A DNA stretch of 62,679 bases from Derxia lacustris. Lineage in GTDB: Bacteria; Pseudomonadota; Gammaproteobacteria; Burkholderiales; Burkholderiaceae_E. The notes beneath the pieces were generated by a model. That model was not told the DNA's origin. It searched no databases and was given only the letters and a program-made list of their open reading frames with translations. The first letter of the stretch is position 1. Each line of letters begins with the position of its first letter. This document shows, in pieces, positions 1-7,945 of this stretch. Position numbers and translations under genes: made by a program. The stretch is taken from NCBI RefSeq assembly GCF_002105195.1, contig NZ_MUHU01000018.1, positions 1 to 62,679 on the forward strand, in the 5' to 3' direction.

Positions 1-617
1 ACATACCCCCGCATCGCCAACCCCAGCACCACCCCATTCAACCCATGCCACGCAAAGTGGCTGCCCCACGGAAACGCCGCGCACACCGCCAGATCCACCG
101 AGCGCAGCACCAGCGACAGCGCAAACACCGCCCCCGCCGCCAGCAGCACACCGCGCTCGCGCCGCTGCGCACGCCAGTGCCACGCCCCCAGCCCCAGCAC
201 AAACGCCAGCGTCGGCGCATACCCAAGCGAGCCATTCAGCCAGCCCGCCGGCAGCGCCTCGCAGCCCACCGACGCCGCCAGAAACACCGCCACCAACCCC
301 GCCGTGCGCACCGCCGTCAGCCGCATCGCCTCGCGCGCATAGGCCAGCACAAACACCAGCTGGAACAGCGAGATCGGAATCACGTCGGCCAGCAGCGTCA
401 TGCGGTTGGCAAACAGGTGGAAAGCCGTGCTGCCGGCGCCGATCGCCACCAGCAGCGCCAGCAGCAGCCACGGCCCCAGGCCGGTCGCGCGCTCGCGCCG
501 CAGCAGCCGCCACACGGCAAACGCGGCGATGAAGAACGCCAGGTTCGACGCCGCGTTGAGCGGCTCGGCCCAAAGCCCGGCGTCGGTGCGCTCGCAGTAC
601 AGGTCGATGGCGTCCAT
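1..617 (-). CDS. Ceramidase-family (CREST) membrane hydrolase, 3' end outside window
   Basis: The 205 residues seen begin with MDAIDLYCER and run off the window edge without a stop. Hydrophobic stretches alternate throughout, as in a multi-pass inner-membrane protein. The CREST-superfamily zinc hydrolase signature is present: Ser63 and His67 (STAFHLF), Asp78 (LLADVI), and His187/His191 (SHFAWH). This is the same arrangement as in alkaline ceramidases, which cleave the amide bond of ceramide. The start lies 4 bases after the stop of the acetolactate decarboxylase gene on the same strand, so the two are probably cotranscribed. The bacterial substrate cannot be read from the sequence; amide-linked lipids are an inference from the family. 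Confidence 0.85.
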   Translation of the reverse strand, partial: MDAIDLYCERTDAGLWAEPLNAASNLAFFIAAFAVWRLLRRERATGLGPWLLLALLVAIGAGSTAFHLFANRMTLLADVIPISLFQLVFVLAYAREAMRLTAVRTAGLVAVFLAASVGCEALPAGWLNGSLGYAPTLAFVLGLGAWHWRAQRRERGVLLAAGAVFALSLVLRSVDLAVCAAFPWGSHFAWHGLNGVVLGLAMRGY

Positions 618-621
618 GGGG

Positions 622-1422
622 TCAGCGCGCGCCTTCGACCTTCTTCAGCTCGTCCTTGCGGTCGCGCGTCTGGTCGGCGCGGGCAAAGTCCTCGGTCGCG
701 GGCAGCTGCACTTCCAGCCGGTCGACCGGCGCCAGCTGGGCCACCGCCTTGGCCACGCCGAGCGTGAGCACATGGCCGCCGCGCTTGCGGTCGGCGGTCA
801 GGTAATGCCAGTGCCAGCCCGGCACGCTCACGCCCTTGGTAAAGCCCGGGCTGCGGATGCCGACCATCACGCCGTCGGTGGCGGCAAACCGGAACACCGA
901 CTGCGTCGGCACGATCTCGGCGAGCGGCTTGTAGGGCCGGGTCTGCGGCGCGATGGCGCGGGTGCTCACGTCGACAAAGGCGCCGTCGATGCGCACCGCG
1001 TGGAACAGGTTGAGATTGCCGAGCCGCGCGTCGAGCAGCGCTTCCAGGTCGCGCAGGCTGGCGATGTTGTCGAGCGCCAAGCTGGCCGCGGGCCGGAACG
1101 GCAGCACATAGGCCAGCGGCGTGCGGTCGCTGGCGGGCGCCAGTTCCACGCTGTCGTCGGCATGGACGTGATAGGCGCGGCCGTCGAGCAGCACCAGTTC
1201 GCCGTCGAGCCGGTTGAAGGTGCCGATGCCGAAATCGCCGTGGCGCAGCAGCTCGGCGATGGTCAGGTCGCCGTCGTAGGCGCCGGCCAGCAGCGCGTCG
1301 ATGGTCGAGTAGGCGTAGACGGCGGCGGGCGGCTCGGCGGCCTGTGCGGCGCCGAGCGCCGGCAGTGCGAGTGCGGCGGCCAGGCCGAGTGCGCGCAGGG
1401 CGTGTGCGGGATGAAATTTCAT
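622..1422 (-). CDS. budA: Alpha-acetolactate decarboxylase, probably exported
   Basis: The 266-residue product converts (S)-2-acetolactate to (R)-acetoin and CO2. The zinc ligands of the family are visible as His204, His206 and His217 (GWHWHYLTADRKRGGH), and the glutamate-containing strand GTFNRLDGELVLLDG is present. The chosen ATG is preceded by CCGGAG; a longer open frame upstream has no comparable ribosome site. The first 29 residues (MKFHPAHALR, then an Ala/Leu-rich core ending AAQAA) look like a Sec signal peptide, so the enzyme is probably periplasmic, unlike the cytoplasmic enzyme of enterobacterial bud operons. No acetolactate synthase or acetoin reductase gene lies nearby. The ceramidase-like gene follows directly. 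Confidence 0.9.
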   Translation of the reverse strand: MKFHPAHALRALGLAAALALPALGAAQAAEPPAAVYAYSTIDALLAGAYDGDLTIAELLRHGDFGIGTFNRLDGELVLLDGRAYHVHADDSVELAPASDRTPLAYVLPFRPAASLALDNIASLRDLEALLDARLGNLNLFHAVRIDGAFVDVSTRAIAPQTRPYKPLAEIVPTQSVFRFAATDGVMVGIRSPGFTKGVSVPGWHWHYLTADRKRGGHVLTLGVAKAVAQLAPVDRLEVQLPATEDFARADQTRDRKDELKKVEGAR

Positions 1423-1564
1423 GCGGTCTCCGGATCTGATGGTTGTCGGGCGCAGTGCGCCGGACCGGCATGACAGCACTGCCGTCGCGTACCCGCCAGG
1501 GCGCAAGCCACCGATCGGTCAGGTTTTTGCTGCGCCACAGCATCGCTTACAAATCCAGCCAAGC

Positions 1565-1582
1565 ACCATCCACTTGGATGGT
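1565..1582. promoter_or_regulatory. Inverted repeat upstream of the CopG-like gene, candidate operator
   Basis: ACCATCCACTTGGATGGT is a perfect 7-bp inverted repeat with a 4-bp centre. It ends 13 bases before the ATG at 1596 and just ahead of the AAGG ribosome site. Ribbon-helix-helix proteins bind such short dyads, so autorepression of the downstream regulator is plausible. This is inference only. Confidence 0.4.
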
Positions 1583-1595
1583 TTAAGGTCCGTCC

Positions 1596-2021
1596 ATGCC
1601 ACCCAAGACCAAATCCGCCCTCGTCCCGGCCAGCAAGCCGCTGGACGAAAAAATCACCATCAACCTCGGCTACGTCGATCTGGGCCAGATCGATCTGCTG
1701 GTGCAGGACGGCTTTTATGCCAACCGCACCGATCTCATCCGCACCGCCATCCGCAACCAGCTCGCCACGCATGCCGAGGCGGTCCGGCAGTCGGTGGCGC
1801 GGCGCACGCTGGTGCTCGGCATCCATCACTTCTCCGCGGCCGATCTGGCGGCGGTGCAGGCGGCCGGGCAGACGCTGCAAATCCGCGTGCTCGGGCTGGC
1901 GACCATCGCGCCCGATGTCACGCCCGAACTGGCGCTCGCCACCATCGATTCGGTGGTGGTCCTGGGTGCGCTGCATGCGAGTCCGGCGGTCAAGGCCGCC
2001 CTCGCCGCGCGCATCCGCTGA
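1596..2021 (+). CDS. CopG/NikR-like ribbon-helix-helix transcriptional regulator
   Basis: The 141-residue protein has an N-terminal ribbon-helix-helix segment at about residues 16-55: a beta strand KITINLGYVDLGQIDLL, then helices with NRTDLIRTAIRNQL. A C-terminal domain of about 80 residues follows with no recognised ligand motif; the His-rich metal sites of NikR are absent. RHH proteins bind DNA as dimers and usually repress. It is transcribed away from the decarboxylase gene and lies 20 bases upstream of the esterase gene on the same strand. That pairing suggests it controls the esterase, itself, or polyhydroxybutyrate-related functions. The ATG is preceded by AAGG. Confidence 0.75.
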   Translation: MPPKTKSALVPASKPLDEKITINLGYVDLGQIDLLVQDGFYANRTDLIRTAIRNQLATHAEAVRQSVARRTLVLGIHHFSAADLAAVQAAGQTLQIRVLGLATIAPDVTPELALATIDSVVVLGALHASPAVKAALAARIR

Positions 2022-2041
2022 ACCTCTCTCCAAGGCATTCC

Positions 2042-3115
2042 ATGAACTCGCTGCTCAACAAGCTGATGTCCGAAGCCACGCGGCTGACCCAGGCCGGCAA
2101 TCTCCAGGCCGCCACCGAAGCGATCAAGTCGGCGCTCGCGGCGCATCTGCCCGGCATGTCCGGCCATGACGACCGCACCGTCGACGTGCAGGCGCGCGAG
2201 GTGGGCGGCGCCGCGGCCCGCGTGGGCACGGCCGGCGCGACCGGCGCAGCCGACGCCCAGCCGGCCGCCGCCGCCGGCCGCTTCATCGACGGCGGCTATG
2301 GCGATGCCAACGGCTCGCGCGAATACAAGCTGTTCATTCCGCCCGGCGCCGGCCAGGGTCGCGCGCTGCCGCTGGTAGTGATGCTGCACGGCTGCACCCA
2401 GGACGCCGACGACTTCGCGACCGGCACCCGCATGAATCAGCTGGCGCTGGCCGGCGATGTGTTCGTGCTGTATCCGCGCCAGTCGCGCAAGGCCAACGGC
2501 ACGCGCTGCTGGAACTGGTTTGTGCCGGCGCATCAGCAGCGCGGCGCGGGCGAGCCGGCGGTCATCGCCGGCATGACGCGCGCGGTGATGAAGGAGCACG
2601 GCATCGATCCGGCGCGCGTGTACGTGGCCGGGCTGTCGGCCGGCGGCGCGATGGCGGCGATCTGCGGCGCGGCCTATCCCGAGCTGTTTGCGGCGGTCGG
2701 CGTGCATTCGGGTCTGCCGGTGGGCGCGGCCAGCGATGCCGGCTCGGCCTTTGCCGCGATGAGCGGCGGCGCGCCGGTGCATGCACGGCCGCAGCACGCG
2801 CCGCCGACCATCGTCTTCCACGGCGATCAGGACTCGACGGTGAGCCCGATCAACGGTGAGCGGGTGGCGGCGGCCAGCGCCGGTGGCCTCGCGCCCGAGC
2901 GGGTGCTGGGCAGCGCCGGCCATCGCGACATCACGCGGCGCCTGTGGCGCGATGGCGCCGGCCGCGTGGTGACCGAGCACTGGCTGGTGCATGGCGAAGG
3001 CCATGCGTGGCTGGGCGGCGATGCGCGCGGCAGCTATGCCAGCGCCGCCGGACCCGATGCGTCGAAGGAGATGCTGCGGTTTTTTCTGGAGCATCGGCTG
3101 GCAGGCGACCGATAA
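2042..3115 (+). CDS. PHB depolymerase-family esterase (LpqC-type alpha/beta hydrolase)
   Basis: The 357-residue alpha/beta hydrolase belongs to the PHB depolymerase/feruloyl esterase family. Visible elements are the oxyanion strand LVVMLHGCTQDADDF (about residues 110-125), the nucleophile elbow GLSAGG, an Asp region near VFHGDQDSTV, and the catalytic His region VHGEGHAWLGG near the C terminus. There is no clear signal peptide: the N-terminal 80 residues are a helical, then Ala-rich low-complexity segment. That favours an intracellular enzyme acting on native polyhydroxybutyrate granules or short-chain esters, but the true substrate cannot be decided from sequence. The start follows CCAAGGCATTCC. 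The gene converges on the restriction cassette that follows. Confidence 0.85.
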   Translation: MNSLLNKLMSEATRLTQAGNLQAATEAIKSALAAHLPGMSGHDDRTVDVQAREVGGAAARVGTAGATGAADAQPAAAAGRFIDGGYGDANGSREYKLFIPPGAGQGRALPLVVMLHGCTQDADDFATGTRMNQLALAGDVFVLYPRQSRKANGTRCWNWFVPAHQQRGAGEPAVIAGMTRAVMKEHGIDPARVYVAGLSAGGAMAAICGAAYPELFAAVGVHSGLPVGAASDAGSAFAAMSGGAPVHARPQHAPPTIVFHGDQDSTVSPINGERVAAASAGGLAPERVLGSAGHRDITRRLWRDGAGRVVTEHWLVHGEGHAWLGGDARGSYASAAGPDASKEMLRFFLEHRLAGDR

Positions 3116-3139
3116 CGGTCGGCACCGCGAGCCAGCGGG

Positions 3140-3946
3140 TCAATTTGCCGGCAATCGCCCACTGCCGGGTTCGTATGAGGTACAGGCCACCAGGCGATAG
3201 TGCTTTTCGCTTTTGATCCGAAGCTCGCCTTCTTGAACGACCAATTCAAAAAGTGCGATCACTTCTTTCGGGAGAAACTGCGCTGAAATCAGGCGGCACT
3301 TGAGATCGGGGAATTTCTGCTGGCAAAAGACCAAATCCTGCATTGTCTGCACCACACCGATCTGATCCTTGCCGCCCTTGGCCTGCACCGGAATCACATA
3401 GTGACTCCCTTCCGTATCCACACCCACATACAACTCATCGATTTCGATTTGCGCCCGACCGCCGTCGGCAAGAATCGTCGTTCTGAGATGATTCTGCAAA
3501 CTGTAGGTCGCGACCGAAAGAAAGATATCGATCAAGCGGTTGTACCGGAGCTTGGCCAATAGCGCCTGTTCATCCGACTGCGTATATCGCAATACGATTT
3601 CAGGAGTGGCGTCGGGAATATCGATCGCCACAAGCCCCATTTGCGGGACGATCCTGCTGATTTTGTCGAGCCTGAACCGATAGGTAGATTGTCCGTGCAG
3701 CTCGATGATCCACTCCTTGCCTTCGGTCGCCGTCGCCAAAATGGATTTTGGAAACGCCCTCCGGAAACGGAATGTATAAAGCACATCGCCAAGATTGGCT
3801 GGCGGTGGATATCCAAGCTCAATCGCTGCGCTTGTAAACTCCGACCGATCGAACTCGAACGATTGAAGCCCATCTCGATAATGCCGATGGAAAATCATTT
3901 CGATGATTTTCCCGTAAACACCGATGGGTTTGCTTTTAGTAACCAT
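3140..3946 (-). CDS. Probable restriction endonuclease of the m5C methylase/Vsr cassette
   Basis: The 268-residue protein has no close family that I recognise by name. The C-terminal half carries a plausible PD-(D/E)xK core of the QxK type: EIDELYVGV (Asp170/Glu171) on one strand, then VIPVQAKGGKD (Gln188, Lys190) on the next, a variant also seen in Mrr-like nucleases. The gene starts inside the last 11 bases of the methyltransferase gene, so translational coupling is likely, and linkage with a methylase and Vsr supports a type II endonuclease role. Its GC content is visibly lower than the flanks, as for the whole cassette. The start was set at MVTKSKPIGV because upstream codons lie deep in the methylase gene. 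The nuclease assignment is inference from context plus the motif. Confidence 0.65.
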   Translation of the reverse strand: MVTKSKPIGVYGKIIEMIFHRHYRDGLQSFEFDRSEFTSAAIELGYPPPANLGDVLYTFRFRRAFPKSILATATEGKEWIIELHGQSTYRFRLDKISRIVPQMGLVAIDIPDATPEIVLRYTQSDEQALLAKLRYNRLIDIFLSVATYSLQNHLRTTILADGGRAQIEIDELYVGVDTEGSHYVIPVQAKGGKDQIGVVQTMQDLVFCQQKFPDLKCRLISAQFLPKEVIALFELVVQEGELRIKSEKHYRLVACTSYEPGSGRLPAN

Positions 3947-5228
3947 AATCCATAGATATTTGCGTGGAGTTCCGTTCGTCCTGCACCGCATCGCGTCGAA
4001 TGCGATTGGCGATCGGACTTTTTTCAAGCCCGAACTTTGCAACGGCTTCGACCATGCTGAGATTCAGCAGCGTTTCTTCCCCCAAAGGAAGCATCCGCTC
4101 GGGCTTGATCGGTACAATTCCCAAGGTTTTCATCACTTCACGCCCCACCGCTCGCGCCAAAAGTGGCGGGACGGAATTACCGATTTGCCTGAAGCCATGC
4201 CATTTTGTGGAATGAAAACGAAACCAGTCGGGATATGAATGCAGCCGAGCGGCTTCCCGCACGGTGATGACTCGGTCGTAAATCGGATGAATCGGACGCG
4301 GCGACGTGAATGCGCCTCTCGCGGAGTCGGTGCCCGCACGCAGCGTGTTGCACAGCCCATTCGGATCGAGTTTCAGAAACCGGCTGATCGCTTCGACTTT
4401 GCCGGGCTGAGTCGCCGAAAATCTCTGGCGCGACAGTTCGGTGTGCTCGGTGCGCATGCTGGATGTGAGGAGCGTCCGATCCCATTGGCGCGGATAGGAA
4501 AAATCGCTGTCGTCCGTTTCGGTGCCCTGCAATTTTCCGGCATAGGTCGAGCCTGACTTCTTTTTTATCTTTACCCAGTCGCGATAGCTCAATTCAGCGA
4601 AATCGTCGGCATTGGGCAAGTCGAGAATCGCCTCGCCGACCGTCGTCCGCCCGGAGGGCTCCGGATACTCAGGCAATGCCTGATCTGCGCGAGCGGCCAC
4701 AAGAAAAAGCCGCTTGCGATCTTGCGGAGTGCCGTAGTCCGCAGCGTTCAAGACCCGATACGGTTGAATGACCCGATAACCGTGACTTTCCAGCGCCTCG
4801 ATGATTTCAGAAAGAAATTTCTTGTGCGCACCGAATGTCAGCCCGCGCACATTCTCGAACACTGCGTATTTCGGACGAAGCTCGCCAACGATGCGGCAGT
4901 AGTGATAGACGAGCTTGTTGCGCTCATCGTCCAATGCCCGCTTGCCGATCGTCGAAAACCCCTGACAGGGTGCACCGCCGCACACAAGATCGATATCTCG
5001 TTCGCCCAGTTGCGCCAGCGCTCGAATACTTTCGCCGGTCAATTCGACCACGCTTTGGCAAATCGTGGCTGCATGCGGGAAATTGTAATGATGAACCCCG
5101 CAATGAATCGGGTCGATCTCGACCGCTGCGGCGATATCGAAACCCGCCTGCTCCATTCCGAGACTGAGTCCACCTGCACCGGCAAAAAGATCGATCGCGA
5201 TCGGTCGTTGAACTGCTGTCGCCGTCAT
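3936..5228 (-). CDS. DNA (cytosine-5-)-methyltransferase
   Basis: The 430-residue enzyme transfers a methyl group from AdoMet to C5 of cytosine in a specific site. Conserved blocks appear in the normal order: motif I DLFAGAGGLSLG (residues 13-24), motif IV GGAPCQGFSTIG with catalytic Cys88, motif VI FENVRG, motif VIII QDRKRLFLV, motif IX ITVREAARLHSYPDW, and motif X QIGNSVPP. The target-recognition region lies between VIII and IX (about residues 200-330). Its start overlaps the Vsr stop by 4 bases (ATGA), and its end overlaps the endonuclease start, so the three genes form one transcript. The recognition sequence cannot be read from the protein. GC is lower than the flanks, consistent with horizontal acquisition. 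Confidence 0.95.
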   Translation of the reverse strand: MTATAVQRPIAIDLFAGAGGLSLGMEQAGFDIAAAVEIDPIHCGVHHYNFPHAATICQSVVELTGESIRALAQLGERDIDLVCGGAPCQGFSTIGKRALDDERNKLVYHYCRIVGELRPKYAVFENVRGLTFGAHKKFLSEIIEALESHGYRVIQPYRVLNAADYGTPQDRKRLFLVAARADQALPEYPEPSGRTTVGEAILDLPNADDFAELSYRDWVKIKKKSGSTYAGKLQGTETDDSDFSYPRQWDRTLLTSSMRTEHTELSRQRFSATQPGKVEAISRFLKLDPNGLCNTLRAGTDSARGAFTSPRPIHPIYDRVITVREAARLHSYPDWFRFHSTKWHGFRQIGNSVPPLLARAVGREVMKTLGIVPIKPERMLPLGEETLLNLSMVEAVAKFGLEKSPIANRIRRDAVQDERNSTQISMDYGY

Positions 5229-5638
5229 TGCTCCTCCAAAAACCTCACGACATCGCCGATCGCTCGTTCGATATCTTTCAATTCACATTGCCACACGATG
5301 TGGCACTTCCATCCGGCAGCTTCAAGGTCTGCAATGTCGCGCTCGTCACGCGCCAAATTGCGAGCGAACTTGTCGCGCCAGAATTGCGTTCGTGTCTTGG
5401 GCATCGTCGCGAATCGGCAATTTTCATGTCGATGCCAGAAACACCCATGAACAAAAACGACTTTCTTGCGACCGGGAAAAACGATGTCGGGTCGACCGGG
5501 CAATTTGGCAGCGTGCAGGCGATAACGGTAGCCAAGTGCATGAAGGCGTTTTCGCACAGCAAGTTCCGGCCCGGAATTCTGCGGATGTACAGCGGCCATG
5601 ATGGCGCTGCGCACAACGGGCGGAACGTGATCTGTCAT
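5225..5638 (-). CDS. vsr: Very short patch repair endonuclease (Vsr)
   Basis: The 137-residue protein nicks next to the T of T:G mismatches that arise when 5-methylcytosine deaminates, protecting methylated sites from mutation. It matches E. coli Vsr position for position at key residues: Glu25, Asp51 in GRPDIVFPGRKK, His64 and His69 in VFVHGCFWHRH. The zinc-ligand region (His71, Cys74) and the tail GWKCHIVWQCEL are also present. It is the first gene of the vsr-methylase-endonuclease operon. The ATG at 5638 was chosen because the conserved family start (MxxxxPxxRSxIMxxV) begins there; the longer open frame extends antisense into the next gene. Confidence 0.93.
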   Translation of the reverse strand: MTDHVPPVVRSAIMAAVHPQNSGPELAVRKRLHALGYRYRLHAAKLPGRPDIVFPGRKKVVFVHGCFWHRHENCRFATMPKTRTQFWRDKFARNLARDERDIADLEAAGWKCHIVWQCELKDIERAIGDVVRFLEEQ

Positions 5639-5720
5639 GGGCGGCGAGTCTAGCCGGCCCTTCAGATGCAGCGACAACCGAATGGATTCAGGGATTCGCC
5701 GGGCCGAACCCGGCGCCGCC

Positions 5721-6611
5721 TCAGGCCTGCGCGAACGCCAGACCGCCGCCGTCGTCGGTCGACAGCGCCCGATCGCTCGGCAGCGGCACGATGGCATCGC
5801 CGTCGTCGCCGGCCACCGCGCGGATGCGCACCACCGGCGGGCCCGAGCGGATCGCGCCGAAGATGGTGGCGAATGCCGCATCGGCGGCATCGCGGCCGGT
5901 GGCGATGCGCACAAAGCCCATCGGCATCGCCGTGCCCGACGGATCGAACAGATACCAGCGATGGCTCAGATAGACCTCCACATAGGCGTGGAAGTCGGGC
6001 GGGCCGAGCACCGGATCGGCGCCGTAGTCGAGCCCGGTCGCAAACCGCGCCGGGATGTTGACCGCGCGGCACAGCGCAATCATCAGATGCGCGAAATCGC
6101 GGCACACGCCCACGCGGGTGCGTGCCGTGTCGCAGGCGGTGGTGGTGCTGAGCGAGCTGGCCGAGCGGAAGGTCACGCGCTTGGTGACCCAGTCGCGGAT
6201 CGCGGCCACACGGCCATAGCCACGCGGCAGCGTGCCGAATTCCTGCACGCCGAGCTGATGCAGCACATCCGATTCGCAATAGCGGCTCGGGTACAGATAG
6301 GTGAGCACATTGGCCGGCAGCGCATCGATCGGCACCTCGGACAGCCGCTCGGGCGACTCGACGTGATGCGCGATCGCCACCGTGGCGGCATAGCGGATCG
6401 ACAGCTGGCCGGCATCGGCATGCAGCTGCATCACCCGGGTGCGGGTCAGCGGATGCTCATGCACGCGCGGCGAGACCGGCTGGCTGATGACGAGCGATTC
6501 GTCGCTCAGGCGCTGACGCGGCGTGCGCGCGGCATGGATGCCGAGGATGAAGTCGGCGCCCGGGGCGAGCACGTCGTAGTCGAGATCGACCGTGTAGCGC
6601 AGATTGACCAT
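5721..6611 (-). CDS. Transglutaminase-like cysteine protease domain protein
   Basis: The 296-residue cytoplasmic protein has an N-terminal beta-rich region (about residues 1-140, bacterial transglutaminase-like N domain) and a transglutaminase core. The Cys-His-Asp triad is visible as RVGVCRDFAHLM, DFHAYVEVYL and YLFDPSG. Proteins of this type often act as proteases or in amide-bond remodelling and are frequently found beside circularly permuted ATP-grasp genes, which are absent here. It follows the small unknown gene by 8 bases, so the pair probably form an operon. The start MVNLRYTVDLDYDVL matches the usual beta-strand start of the family. Confidence 0.85.
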   Translation of the reverse strand: MVNLRYTVDLDYDVLAPGADFILGIHAARTPRQRLSDESLVISQPVSPRVHEHPLTRTRVMQLHADAGQLSIRYAATVAIAHHVESPERLSEVPIDALPANVLTYLYPSRYCESDVLHQLGVQEFGTLPRGYGRVAAIRDWVTKRVTFRSASSLSTTTACDTARTRVGVCRDFAHLMIALCRAVNIPARFATGLDYGADPVLGPPDFHAYVEVYLSHRWYLFDPSGTAMPMGFVRIATGRDAADAAFATIFGAIRSGPPVVRIRAVAGDDGDAIVPLPSDRALSTDDGGGLAFAQA

Positions 6612-6619
6612 CGGCTTCC

Positions 6620-6874
6620 TTAGCAGCTGAAGGCGTCGGGACGGCAGCCGGCGCGGGCCCAGTCGAGGCCCTGGTCGCGCGCATAGTCGTGCGCGGCATG
6701 GTCGGAGTCGAAGCGTTCGTCGAAGCGGATGAGACGGCCGGTGGTGGCGCTGCCCTGGCCGCTGCGGATGGCGACGCTGGCGCGATAGCGGCCGTCTTCC
6801 ATGCGCTGGGACAGCGAGCGCAGCGAGAACGGGCCGATGGAAAACTGATGATGTTGCGAAGTCACTGAGAACAA
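6620..6874 (-). CDS. Small hypothetical protein upstream of the transglutaminase
   Basis: The 84-residue product has a balanced composition unlike the Arg/Ala-rich shadow frames around it. It reads as a small beta-rich domain (QFSIGPFSLRSLSQ, YRASVAIRSGQ, TGRLIRFDERFDS), then an Asp/His/Ala helix (DHAAHDYARDQGLDWA) and a C-terminal Cys. I do not recognise the family. It precedes the transglutaminase-like gene by 8 bases on the same strand and probably shares its promoter. No signal peptide or membrane segment is present. Confidence 0.6.
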   Translation of the reverse strand: MFSVTSQHHQFSIGPFSLRSLSQRMEDGRYRASVAIRSGQGSATTGRLIRFDERFDSDHAAHDYARDQGLDWARAGCRPDAFSC

Positions 6875-7231
6875 TTCTGTCGCCGCTTTGGCGACTCAAG
6901 CGAAAAGGTGGCTACCCGCTGGCCACCGGTGCCATCCATGCCCTGCGGCCGGCGCGGTGATGCCGCGCGCGGGCCGGTTCGCGCCGTTTGGGTGCGAGGG
7001 AGACATGAAGGGAAGAGGGTTTGCTTGCCGGCCGGGCCTGCCATTGCGGCGGGCGGCTGGCTTGCGAATGCCGGGTTCGACTCGCGGCTTCGACGCGGAA
7101 GCCGGGCTCCACAGTGGGGGAGTGAAGCGGTCGATGTCGCAATGCGATGGTGCAGGGTAACAGGCTTGCCGCGACGTGTTACCCGAAGTTGCGACCGGAT
7201 GTGTGCCCGGTGGCGCGAATTGGCTGCGACT
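6875..7231. other. Non-coding interval with a perfect 8-bp inverted repeat
   Basis: No convincing gene lies in these 357 bases; the open frames present have low-complexity translations. One structure stands out: GGGTAACA at 7155-7162 pairs with TGTTACCC at 7177-7184 around a 14-base loop. It lies 47 bases beyond the stop of the DUF1045 gene and is not followed by a T run, so it is a poor terminator. It may be an operator or an RNA structure. The rest should hold the promoter of the small gene ending at 6620. Confidence 0.4.
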
Positions 7232-7945
7232 TCAGCCGAGCGCGATGCGCTGCGCGAGCCGGAACGGCGCGCCCGGCGCCGGCTCGACAAAGACGCAGAC
7301 CGCATCGCAGGCGAGCGGGACGGCGAGCGCGGCCGCGAAATGCGCCTGCGCGGCGGCCAGCAGGCGCTGGCGCGTGTGGGGATCGTCGGCCGGCAGGCGG
7401 TCGGTGAGCGTGAGGTGGAAACGCCAGCGCCCGAGCACATGCGGATAGCCCCAGCGGTCGAGCAGTTGGCGCTGTTCATCATCGAGCGGCTGACGCAGGC
7501 GGCGTGCCAGCTCGCCGGCGCCGGGCGCGGCGCGAAATCCGTCGAGCGCGCGCACGCAGTCGTCGGCCAGCGCATGCAGCTCGGCGCAGCGGGTGCCGGG
7601 CTGGGGGCGCAGCGCGAGAAAGCCATCCAGCTCGGCGACCGCGAGCGGCGGCAGCGCGAACGGCGCATGGCGCGCGGCGAGTGCGCGCACGGCTTGCAGC
7701 AGCTCGGCCGGGCTGTGGTCGGCGCGCAGCGCGAACGGCGGCTTGAGCGTGGCGTGGAAGCCGTAGCGCCAGGGATCGCGCGCATGCGGCGGCGGGGCGG
7801 CGGGCGCGGTGGCGGCATCCGCAAGCGCGCCGGCGGCAGCCTCGGCGGCGCAGTCGCGCCCGAGCCAGTCGCAGCCGGCGCGCCAGAGCGGATGCGCCTC
7901 GGCCGGCGCGAAATACAGCGCATGGCGCAGCGGCGGCGCGCTCAT
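7232..7945 (-). CDS. DUF1045 phosphonate-locus protein, 2H phosphoesterase superfamily
   Basis: The 237-residue cytoplasmic protein carries both HxT motifs of the 2H phosphoesterase fold: His64-Ala-Thr66 in GFHATLKPPF and His177-Leu-Thr179 in FHLTLTDRLP. This superfamily opens cyclic nucleotide-type phosphodiesters. DUF1045 genes are a recurrent part of phn clusters, but the reaction is not settled in what I know of the family. In this cluster I find no phnP (cyclic ribose phosphodiesterase) or phnN, so a role in processing the cyclic phosphate made by C-P lyase is an attractive inference. It overlaps the phnF stop by 4 bases (ATGA) and is cotranscribed with it. Confidence 0.85.
   Translation of the reverse strand: MSAPPLRHALYFAPAEAHPLWRAGCDWLGRDCAAEAAAGALADAATAPAAPPPHARDPWRYGFHATLKPPFALRADHSPAELLQAVRALAARHAPFALPPLAVAELDGFLALRPQPGTRCAELHALADDCVRALDGFRAAPGAGELARRLRQPLDDEQRQLLDRWGYPHVLGRWRFHLTLTDRLPADDPHTRQRLLAAAQAHFAAALAVPLACDAVCVFVEPAPGAPFRLAQRIALG

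Noticed and set aside
3116..5720. Mobile element borders around the restriction cassette
   Set aside because: I compared the flanks by eye and saw no direct or inverted repeats, integrase or transposase.
6888..7160. 90-residue frame in the gap after the small gene
   Set aside because: Composition is unnatural, there is no ribosome site, and no neighbour supports it.
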